A DNA stretch of 64,000 nucleotides from Sinorhizobium sp. BG8. GTDB lineage: Bacteria > Pseudomonadota > Alphaproteobacteria > Rhizobiales > Rhizobiaceae. The stretch is from assembly GCF_016864555.1 (NCBI RefSeq), contig NZ_CP044011.1, forward strand, positions 2,251,501-2,315,500, read 5' to 3'. The translations under genes and the position numbers were made by a program. A model generated the notes under the pieces. It did not search any database. It had not been told where the DNA came from and worked only from the letters and a program-made list of their open reading frames with translations. The number at the start of each line of letters is the position of its first letter. Positions within the stretch are counted from its first letter, which is position 1. Below, one piece after another: positions 57,500 through 64,000 of the stretch.

Positions 57500-57528
57500 T
57501 TATAGGGAAAAGGCGGGAAGGCGTCAAG
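57500..57528 (-). promoter_or_regulatory. Promoter of rplM-rpsI
   Basis: On the minus strand CTTGAC (57523-57528) and CTATAA (57500-57505) are separated by exactly 17 bases, almost the rhizobial sigma-70 consensus. Transcription should start near 57493. Confidence 0.87.
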
Positions 57529-57599
57529 GAGCACATTTCCGGGAGAGGAAAAGAAAACGCAGAAAATTCAATAGCTTGCAATTGTGGTATTTTGATACC

Positions 57600-58037
57600 T
57601 CAATTTTTCTCCGGTGGAATCGAGTAGGTTGCGGTCGCGTGGGCGACAAGGTCGTCGTCATTTCCGGCCAGAATCGATGCTTCGACCACTGCGAGGCGCT
57701 TGCCGAGCTTCAGCAGGCGACACACGCAGGAGAGGGGCCCCGGTCTCGGCTTGCGCAGGAAATTGATGTTGAGATTGGTGGTGACCGCCAGCGCGACAGG
57801 GCCGATATGGGCGAGGATCACGCAGTAGGCAGCGACATCGGCGAGCGCGAACATCGTGGGCCCCGATACGGTTCCGCCCGGGCGCAGGTGCTTGGCGACC
57901 GGATCGAGTTGCATGCTCAGGCTGCCGGGGCCGACGGAGGTAACCTCGAAGATCTTGCCGTCCGTGTGGATCTCGGGAAAATCGGTTTCCAGAAACCGGT
58001 TCAATTCGCCGACTGTCATCACTGGATCGAACTGCAT
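57600..58037 (-). CDS. PaaI-type thioesterase (hotdog fold)
   Basis: The 145-residue hotdog-fold protein has RPGGTVSGPTMFALADVAAY, the family helix with the catalytic-region Gly/Asp, and AVTTNLNINFLRKPRPGPLS. These match PaaI/YbgC-like acyl-CoA thioesterases; the acyl substrate is unknown. It lies upstream of rplM on the same strand and divergent from the enoyl-CoA hydratase gene, which suggests a loose link to acyl-CoA metabolism. Confidence 0.88.
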   Translation of the reverse strand: MQFDPVMTVGELNRFLETDFPEIHTDGKIFEVTSVGPGSLSMQLDPVAKHLRPGGTVSGPTMFALADVAAYCVILAHIGPVALAVTTNLNINFLRKPRPGPLSCVCRLLKLGKRLAVVEASILAGNDDDLVAHATATYSIPPEKN

Positions 58038-58191
58038 GGCCGCCTCCCTGCTGGTCGACCGGGCGTACTAACCGTACCCCTATTTGGCAACCCCTCGAAA
58101 AGTCTATGGTCTGGCATGATCGCAGCGCCTTGAAAGGATGGGGCGAGGGGCGTACCACGGGGCGCGTTCATGGCGAAGCAGGAGAATGAAG

Positions 58192-59013
58192 ATGGCGGAG
58201 GTTGTATCCTTCCACAAGGAGAACGGCGCGTCCCTGGTACGGGTGGAGCGGGTTGGCGCCGTGCTTAGGCTGACGCTGAACAGCCCGCCGGCAAACGCCC
58301 TCTCGATCGCCATGATGAGCGCGCTTTCCGACGAACTCGACAGAGCCTCGGCGGCCCCTGACGTGCGGGTCGTCGTGATTGCAGCAACGGGGAACCTGTT
58401 TTCCGCCGGCCACGACCTGAAGGAACTGACCGCACACCGCGCCGATCCGGACAGGGGCAGGGAGTTCTTCGAGAAGACGCTTCGCATGGCCGCCGACCTG
58501 ATGCTGAAGATCGCCGGCTTGTCGCAACCCGTGATCGCTGAGATCGACGGCCTTGCGACGGCCGCCGGATGCCAGCTCGTCGCGACATGCGACCTTGCCG
58601 TCTGCACGGACAGCTCCACCTTCTGCACTCCCGGCGTCAACATCGGCCTCTTCTGCTCCACGCCGATGGTTGCCGTGGCGCGCGCCGCCCATCCGAAGCA
58701 GGCCATGGAAATGCTTTTGACCGGGGAGACGATCGACGCTTCGACCGCGAAGGATTTCGGGCTCGTCAATCGCATTGTTCCCAAGCAGTATCTGCGCCAG
58801 GTCGTCGACAAATACGCTTCGGTGATTGCGTCCAAATCCCCCCAGGCCCTGCGGGTCGGCAAGGCCACCTATCGTGCCCAGGCGGGCCTCCCTCTCGCCG
58901 AAGCCTACGAGACAGCGGTCGCTGCCATGACCGAAAACCTGCTGATGGACGATGCCAAGGAAGGCATCGGGGCGTTTCTCGGCAAGCGGATGCCGGAGTG
59001 GACGGAGAAGTAG
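58192..59013 (+). CDS. Enoyl-CoA hydratase/isomerase family protein
   Basis: The 273-residue crotonase-fold protein has the oxyanion-hole blocks NLFSAGHDLKELTAHRA and IAEIDGLATAAGCQLVATCD, then AVCTDSSTFCTPGVNIGLFC. The sequence is close to the mitochondrial ECHDC3 type, in which the usual catalytic glutamates are not all conserved, so hydratase activity is not certain. ATG 58192 (MAEVVS) has GGAG seven bases upstream; starts at 58138 and 58186 are less supported. Confidence 0.9.
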   Translation: MAEVVSFHKENGASLVRVERVGAVLRLTLNSPPANALSIAMMSALSDELDRASAAPDVRVVVIAATGNLFSAGHDLKELTAHRADPDRGREFFEKTLRMAADLMLKIAGLSQPVIAEIDGLATAAGCQLVATCDLAVCTDSSTFCTPGVNIGLFCSTPMVAVARAAHPKQAMEMLLTGETIDASTAKDFGLVNRIVPKQYLRQVVDKYASVIASKSPQALRVGKATYRAQAGLPLAEAYETAVAAMTENLLMDDAKEGIGAFLGKRMPEWTEK

Positions 59014-59074
59014 GCTCGGCAGGTCCGAAGGCGAACGGAGCGAATGCGAAATGCTGCGCTATCCCGGCCAGAGG

Positions 59075-59911
59075 TCACCCCAGCTTCAGCACGAGCACGC
59101 CAAGGGCAATGGTCGCACCTGCGAGATAGCGCCAGATGCTCGCCTTTTCCTTGAGGATGACGACGGAGATCAAAAGCGCGAAAACGATCGCGGTTTCGCG
59201 CAATGCCGCGACGGAGGCGACGGGGGCTTTCGTCATGGCCCAGAGCGCGAGGCCATAGGAGGCGATTGATCCGGCGCCGCCAAACAGGCCGCGTTTCCAG
59301 TTTCGCTTGACGTGGTGAGCGACGACGTCGCGGCCACGTCGCAGGATCGCCCAGCTGAAGAGCAGGACCGGCGGCAGCAACGACATCCACAGCGTGTAGG
59401 AAACGGCGTTTCCGGATATCCTGGCGCCCGCGCCGTCGACGAAGGTGTAGGTCGCAATCACCACCGCATTCGCAAGGGCCAGGACAAAGGCGTGCCGGCC
59501 GCCATGGCGCGATTCGAAGGCAAGTGTGAGTACGCCGGCCGAGATGACCAGGATGCCGGCGAGGGCCGCATTCGAAAGATGTTCGCCGAGCACGATGCCG
59601 CTGGTCGATGCCACGATGAGGGGGGCCGCACCACGCATCAGCGGATAGACCAACCCGATGTCGCCCGCCCGGTAGGCGGCGGCAACAAGCTGGAAATAGG
59701 CGAATTGCAGGAAGGCCGAGACCAGAATGAACGGCCAGGCCCCGGATGCGGGGAGCGGAACGAAGGGCAGGAACGCAAGGCCCACCATGCCTGCACCAAG
59801 CGCGATCATCGCCGCATCGAGCGATTTGTCGGATCCCGCCTTGACGATCGCGTTCCACGTCGCATGGAGTGCCGCTCCGAGCAGGACAAGAGCGATGACA
59901 TCAAGCGGCAC
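59075..59911 (-). CDS. EamA/DMT-family transporter
   Basis: The 278-residue membrane protein has ten helices in two EamA repeats: LDVIALVLLGAALHATWNAI at the N terminus, AYRAGDIGLVYPLMRGAAPL, and the second repeat with ALRETAIVFALLISVVILKE. GTG 59911 was chosen because GAGG lies seven bases upstream and the first helix begins there; the longer frame is mostly polar and unlike the family. It converges with the enoyl-CoA hydratase gene. Substrate unknown. Confidence 0.87.
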   Translation of the reverse strand: MPLDVIALVLLGAALHATWNAIVKAGSDKSLDAAMIALGAGMVGLAFLPFVPLPASGAWPFILVSAFLQFAYFQLVAAAYRAGDIGLVYPLMRGAAPLIVASTSGIVLGEHLSNAALAGILVISAGVLTLAFESRHGGRHAFVLALANAVVIATYTFVDGAGARISGNAVSYTLWMSLLPPVLLFSWAILRRGRDVVAHHVKRNWKRGLFGGAGSIASYGLALWAMTKAPVASVAALRETAIVFALLISVVILKEKASIWRYLAGATIALGVLVLKLG

Positions 59912-60168
59912 GGCGGAACCTCGAGGAGAGTGGCGAAGCCAGAAAGGAAAGGCGGCCGCGCCTTTTCCGCTCAAACGGCGCGATTTGCAATCGGTATCTT
60001 TGGGGTATTGCCGGTTGTCGAGCGGAAAACGTCCGTCGGGGGGCAGCATGGGCGCCGGAGGCCAAATTCGCAATCTACGGCAAAGAGGGGTAGAATAAAG
60101 GATCGAGCAACGGAACGATCAGTGCTGAACTGCTGCGGCCTTGCCGTCGAACGCCGAGGGAGGCTTCG

Positions 60169-60606
60169 ATGAAACACGACCACTATTCAAGCGCCTACAT
60201 CTGCGAAATCCTGCGGACGGTCCACACGATCGCCGTGGTGGGTGCGTCCGCGAACGTTTCGCGTCCGAGCTACGGCGTCATGGGGTTCCTGCTCGGCAAG
60301 GGCTACCACGTCATTCCGGTCAATCCCGGCCACGCCGGCAAGCAAATACTGGGGCAGACGGTGTACGCGCATCTTGCCGACATCCCGGAGGCGATCGACA
60401 TGGTCGATGTGTTCCGGCCGGCGAGCCAGCTTCATGCCGTCGTCGACGAGGTGCTCGCGCTCCGGCCGCTGCCCGCCGTCCTGTGGGGACAGTTCGCCGT
60501 GCGTGACGATGCAGCGGCAGCGCGGGCGGAGGCAGCAGGGCTTCGGGTCGTGATGGATCGTTGCCCTTCTACGGAGTTTGCGCAGTTGACGCTTCGCGCG
60601 TCCTGA
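60169..60606 (+). CDS. CoA-binding domain protein (first of a tandem pair)
   Basis: The 145-residue Rossmann-fold protein matches the CoA_binding_2/YccU family: TIAVVGASANVSRPSYGVMG, GYHVIPVNPGHAGKQILGQT, then YAHLADIPEAIDMVDVFRPA and RVVMDRCPSTEF. It is a nucleotide- or CoA-binding protein with no known reaction. It is followed 76 bases later by a clear paralogue on the same strand; metZ comes next. Confidence 0.9.
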   Translation: MKHDHYSSAYICEILRTVHTIAVVGASANVSRPSYGVMGFLLGKGYHVIPVNPGHAGKQILGQTVYAHLADIPEAIDMVDVFRPASQLHAVVDEVLALRPLPAVLWGQFAVRDDAAAARAEAAGLRVVMDRCPSTEFAQLTLRAS

Positions 60607-60682
60607 TTGCCGTCTCGCAATTTGCCGTATTGACTTTGGATGCGTGCCTCTCATGTTGTCGGAGGGACAACGGGAGCGGGCA

Positions 60683-61111
60683 ATGAATCACGACGACTAT
60701 CCCGATAGCTATCTTGCAGAGATCTTGCAGAAGACGAAGGTCATCGCCCTCGTCGGTGCCTCGCCGAATCCGGAACGGCCGAGCTATCGCGTGATGGGAT
60801 TTCTGCTTCGGAAGGGATACCGGGTGATACCGGTCAATCCCGGTCAGGCCGGAAAAGAGATTCAGGGGCAGAAAGTCTACGCCCACCTTGCCGATATTCC
60901 GGAACCGATTGACATGGTCGACGTGTTTCGCGCTCCGCACGCCCTGCCGGGCCTCGTCGACGAGGTTCTCCTCCTTGATCCACGTCCCAAGGTGATCTGG
61001 GGGCAGCTTTCCGTGCGGCATGACCAGGCCGCCTCACGCGCCGAAGACGCGGGTATCCGGGTGGTGATGGATCGCTGTCCGGCGATCGAGTACCCGCGCC
61101 TCGTGGGATGA
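60683..61111 (+). CDS. CoA-binding domain protein (second of a tandem pair)
   Basis: The 142-residue paralogue of the preceding protein has VIALVGASPNPERPSYRVMG, GYRVIPVNPGQAGKEIQGQK, YAHLADIPEPIDMVDVFRAP and VVMDRCPAIEYPRL. The two share most residues along their whole length, so a local duplication is likely. ATG 60683 has GGGAG upstream; the longer frame from 60644 has no support. Single copies of this family often neighbour metZ in rhizobia. Confidence 0.9.
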   Translation: MNHDDYPDSYLAEILQKTKVIALVGASPNPERPSYRVMGFLLRKGYRVIPVNPGQAGKEIQGQKVYAHLADIPEPIDMVDVFRAPHALPGLVDEVLLLDPRPKVIWGQLSVRHDQAASRAEDAGIRVVMDRCPAIEYPRLVG

Positions 61112-61132
61112 TCCCGAAAATCTCAACGAGTC

Positions 61133-61213
61133 CTGCCGGACCGGCAGATGACAATCTTACCTTGCGAGGGCGGTCCCTCCCGGATCGCCGGCAAGGCGCA
61201 TGAAGCGAAATGC
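61133..61213 (+). promoter_or_regulatory. Structured 5' leader of metZ
   Basis: CCTTGC (61160-61165) pairs with GCAAGG (61191-61196) and encloses GAGGG-CGGT-CCCTC (61166-61179) and CGG-ATCG-CCG (61181-61190), a compact three-way junction. GCAT/ATGC (61198-61201/61210-61213) follows before the GGGAGG ribosome site, and CTGCCGG-A-CCGGCAG (61133-61147) precedes it. It does not match SAM-II by eye. Confidence 0.5.
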
Positions 61214-61236
61214 ACAAAAATGAAAGGGAGGAATTG

Positions 61237-62520
61237 ATGACGGCACGAAATCCAGGATTTTCGACGCTCGCGGTACATGCGGGTGCCCAGCCTGATGCCG
61301 CGACCGGTGCACGGGCAACCCCCATCTACCAGACCACCAGCTTCGTCTTCAACGACGCCGACCATGCCGCAGCCCTTTTCGGGCTTCAGGCCTTCGGGAA
61401 CATCTATACCCGCATCATGAACCCGACGCAGGCCGTGCTCGAAGAGCGCGTCGCGGCGCTCGAGGGCGGGACGGCGGCGCTTGCCGTCGCCTCAGGTCAT
61501 GCGGCGCAGATGATCGTCTTTCACACGATCATGCGTCCGGGGGAGAATTTCATCGCAGCGCGCAGGCTCTACGGCGGGTCGATCAACCAGTTCGGGCATT
61601 CGTTCCAGTCCTTCGACTGGCATGTGCGCTGGGCCGATCCCGAGGATCCCGCATCCTTCGAGAGCCAGATCGACGACAAGACCAAGGCAATCTTCATCGA
61701 GAGCCTCGCCAATCCGGGCGGTACCTTCGTGGACATCGCCGCCATTGCCGATATCGCGCACCGGCACGGCTTGCCGCTTATCGTCGATAACACCATGGCG
61801 ACCCCCTATCTCGTTCGTCCGTTCGAACACGGCGCCGACGTGGTGGTGCATTCGCTGACCAAATTCATGGGCGGACACGGGAATTCCATGGGCGGTGTCA
61901 TCGTCGACGGCGGCACGTTCGACTGGTCGGCATCCGGCAAATACCCATTCCTGTCGGAGCCCCGTCCCGAATATGGCGGGGTGGTTCTCCATTCGACGTT
62001 TGGCAACTTCGCCTTCGCGATTGCCTGCCGCGTGCTGGGCCTGAGGGACCTCGGACCCGCGATTTCGCCCTTCAACGCCTTTCTGCTGCTGACGGGCATC
62101 GAGACTTTGCCGCTGCGCATGCAGCGCCATTGCGACAACGCCCTTGCTGTCGCCAGATGGCTGAAGGCGAATGACAAGATATCCTGGGTCAATTATTCTG
62201 GGCTGGAGAGTGATGCCAACCACGCCCTGCAACAGAAATACGCCCCGCGCGGCGGCGGAGCCGTCTTCACCTTCGGCCTGAAGGGCGGATACGAGGCCGG
62301 CAAACGGTTCGTCGAGGGGCTCCAGATGTTTTCGCATCTCGCCAACATCGGCGATACCCGATCGCTGGTCATCCATCCGGCCTCCACGACGCACCGGCAA
62401 TTGGCGGAGGAGCAGCAGGTTGCGGCGGGGGCTGGCCCCGACGTCGTCCGCCTGTCGGTCGGTATCGAGGATGTCGCGGATATTATTGCCGATCTCGAGC
62501 AGGCGTTGGCAAAGTCCTGA
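61237..62520 (+). CDS. metZ: O-acetyl/O-succinylhomoserine sulfhydrylase-type PLP enzyme
   Basis: Makes homocysteine (or cystathionine) from an activated homoserine in methionine synthesis. The 427-residue Cys/Met-metabolism PLP enzyme has TPIYQTTSFVFND at the N terminus, YTRIMNPTQAVLEERVAALE, DNTMATPYLVRP and the PLP lysine in VHSLTKFMGGHGNSMGG. Its length fits the MetY/OAH sulfhydrylase group better than the shorter MetZ group, so the precise acyl donor is open. ATG 61237 follows GGGAGG by five bases; 61210 is unlikely. Confidence 0.93.
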   Translation: MTARNPGFSTLAVHAGAQPDAATGARATPIYQTTSFVFNDADHAAALFGLQAFGNIYTRIMNPTQAVLEERVAALEGGTAALAVASGHAAQMIVFHTIMRPGENFIAARRLYGGSINQFGHSFQSFDWHVRWADPEDPASFESQIDDKTKAIFIESLANPGGTFVDIAAIADIAHRHGLPLIVDNTMATPYLVRPFEHGADVVVHSLTKFMGGHGNSMGGVIVDGGTFDWSASGKYPFLSEPRPEYGGVVLHSTFGNFAFAIACRVLGLRDLGPAISPFNAFLLLTGIETLPLRMQRHCDNALAVARWLKANDKISWVNYSGLESDANHALQQKYAPRGGGAVFTFGLKGGYEAGKRFVEGLQMFSHLANIGDTRSLVIHPASTTHRQLAEEQQVAAGAGPDVVRLSVGIEDVADIIADLEQALAKS

Positions 62521-62663
62521 CGCCCGCGCGACGCCGAGAGATCCGCATGTGGCCTTCGATGGTGCGCGCAGATCGAACTTTCGGGCTGCCCCTCCAGATC
62601 GGCGGGGCGCCTCTATCTTCATGAAGCGGGCGAAAAATGCTCCCCGCAAAACTGGAAACTGAC

Positions 62664-63008
62664 ATGAACCTGTCGCAACGCTTCAACATCGACAACATCG
62701 TTCCCGAGATCGGCCATCCGGTTGCCGAGCGCCTGATCTCGGGCGACCCGCAGTTCACAAGCTGGAACATCGAGGAAGCCGACGGAGGCATCTATTCGGG
62801 TATCTGGCAATCGACGCCGGGCAAGTGGAGGGTTGAGTACGACGAGTGGGAGTACTTCCACATTCTCGAGGGACATTCGATCCTCGTGTCCGACGATGGC
62901 GAGGTCTTCGATCTGAAGGCCGGCGAGCGGCTGATCATCCGGCCCGGCTTCAAGGGAACGTGGGAAGTCGTTGAGACGACCCGGAAGGACTACGTGATCA
63001 GGCTGTAG
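62664..63008 (+). CDS. Cupin domain protein (DUF861-like)
   Basis: The 114-residue single-domain cupin has WEYFHILEGHSILVSDDGEV and LKAGERLIIRPGFKGTWEVV, the pattern of the DUF861/ureidoglycolate-hydrolase-like cupins. ATG 62664 (MNLSQRF) was chosen; a weak GGAA site lies upstream. It follows metZ by about 140 bases. Its reaction is unknown. Confidence 0.85.
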   Translation: MNLSQRFNIDNIVPEIGHPVAERLISGDPQFTSWNIEEADGGIYSGIWQSTPGKWRVEYDEWEYFHILEGHSILVSDDGEVFDLKAGERLIIRPGFKGTWEVVETTRKDYVIRL

Positions 63009-63110
63009 AGCACGGTCCTTCTGCGCAGTTTCCGCCGGCGGCGATCAGGGAGGCCCGATCGGCGCCTGCTGTTTCCTGCTACAGCGACAGAAGAGGCGGC
63101 ATGGACCGCC

Positions 63111-64000
63111 TCACCACTCCAGATCGAGGCTTTCGAGCCCGTGGAAATGATAGACGTCTTTGACGACGGGCGTCCCTGCCAGTCTCAGCCCCGGCAGTCT
63201 GCGGAACAGGATCGGCAGGGCGATATTGAGTTCGAGCCGGGCGAGGGGCGCGCCTATGCAGAAATGGATGCCGGCGCCGAAGGAGAGGTTCGCGCCTTCG
63301 TCACGCTCCGGCTGAAAACTCAAGGGGTCCGTGAACCGGTGCGGATCAAGGTTGGCCGCGGCGAGAATGAGCGCTGCCTTGTCGCCGCGCCGGAATGACA
63401 CCCCGTCGATCTCGGCATCCTCAAGCGCATAGCGCTCGAAAATGTGCACGGGCGCACAGATGCGCAGGCATTCCTCCACGGTCCGTTCGGTCGTCTTCTC
63501 GTCTGCAAACAGCGATGCCGGGGAAGGCCGCTGTCCAGTATGCTGCGCACCGCATTTCCGATCTGGTGGACGGTCGCCTCATGCCCGGCGTTGAGCAGAA
63601 CGATCGTGGTCGATATCAGCTCGTCTTCGGTGAGAAGCTGCCCCTTGTGCTCCGTATGGATCATGTGGGTCAGCAGATCGTCTTCGGGTTTTGCGCGACG
63701 TGCGGCGATCACGCTGCGCACATAGTCCGCAAATTCGGCCGCTGCCGTGTCGGCCGCGTGCTCGTCGGCCTCGGTTCTGCCGAACATGTACATGCGGACA
63801 TAGGCATGCGACCACTTCAGGAGCTGTGGCCCCATCTCGTCGGGAATGCCGATCATGCGGGCGATCATCGTCACCGGCAGGATGTCGGCGAAGCGCGACA
63901 GCAGTTCCACCCTGCTATCCCCTTCAAATTCATCGATAAGCCGATTGCAGAGGTCGGTGATTTCCGGCTTCAGCCTCTCGATCTGGCGCGAGACGAAGGC
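63111..64000 (-). pseudogene. Cytochrome P450, frameshifted and cut by the window edge
   Basis: The C-terminal part of a bacterial P450 is readable in two frames. From the right edge to about 63524 it gives the middle of the enzyme, including the I-helix oxygen-binding motif LLNAGHEATV. From about 63523 to 63111 it gives EECLRICAPVHIFERYAL, with the ExxR pair, and the haem loop LSFGAGIHFCIGAPLARLE with the cysteine ligand. The break coincides with a four-G run (63520-63523); one added G would restore a continuous frame with a normal linker. The N terminus lies outside the window. It is a genuine frameshift or a sequencing error; all catalytic motifs are intact. Confidence 0.88.

Noticed and set aside
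61112-61236. SAM-II riboswitch upstream of metZ
   Set aside because: Expected from rhizobial methionine genes, but the conserved GATTT and GCTAAA blocks are not present; only an unrelated stem-loop arrangement is seen.
63320-63910. Separate small genes in the P450 region
   Set aside because: The two overlapping open frames are halves of one P450 separated by a one-base shift, not independent genes.

Overview
The window is a high-GC alphaproteobacterial chromosome segment, most likely from the Rhizobiaceae (Sinorhizobium/Ensifer or a close relative). This rests on gene content and order: hemB with an RDD protein and an aspartate/glutamate leucyltransferase, ldtR next to ldtP, glyA-nrdR-ribD-ribE-ribH-nusB, plsX-fabH-ihfA-merR, and ctaA-argC-speB close to rpsI-rplM. 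Rhizobial promoter spacing (CTTGAC-N17-CTATAA upstream of rplM) and rhizobia-typical families (DUF6163, DUF1236, DUF2842) agree. No replication origin, rRNA, CRISPR array, integrase or insertion sequence was seen.

Region by region. 0.5-8.3 kb: aspS with a small membrane protein, a conserved periplasmic protein, parC, a DMT transporter and bpt. 8.5-16.6 kb: RDD protein, hemB, the MarR-type regulator ldtR and its probable target ldtP, glyA, nrdR, ribD and ribE. 16.6-20.8 kb: a cupin and a diguanylate cyclase lie between ribE and ribH-nusB, then an MFS transporter. 21-28.3 kb: the proton-pumping pyrophosphatase hppA behind a structured leader, a BamE-like lipoprotein, a cytochrome bc1 chaperone, a YceD protein, plsX-fabH, ihfA and a MerR regulator. 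28.3-39.2 kb: an accessory stretch with small unknown proteins, a DUF1236 protein, a lone histidine-kinase ATPase domain, a YegD-type Hsp70, a DUF2161 nuclease-like protein, a D,D-carboxypeptidase, a GNAT enzyme, a molbindin, a bestrophin and a Tat-exported sulfatase. It ends at tRNA-Pro(GGG).

39.4-49.0 kb is a Wzx/Wzy-type polysaccharide locus: two GT4 glycosyltransferases, an O-antigen-ligase/polymerase-like protein, an initiating phosphoglycosyltransferase, a Wza-like lipoprotein, a Wzc-like co-polymerase with a decayed kinase domain, and a BioF2-type acyltransferase. It resembles the rhizobial unipolar polysaccharide (upp) loci. 49.3-57.4 kb: metallophosphoesterase, DUF2842, ctaA, argC, speB, an OafA/SGNH acyltransferase and the rplM-rpsI operon. 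57.6-64 kb: a thioesterase, an enoyl-CoA hydratase, a DMT transporter, tandem CoA-binding proteins, metZ, a cupin and a cytochrome P450 gene that carries a one-base frameshift and runs off the window.

Most of the window is housekeeping. The parts most worth a second look are three structured 5' leaders (hppA, rplM, metZ), the degenerate Wzc kinase domain, the accessory block ending at tRNA-Pro, and the frameshifted P450.
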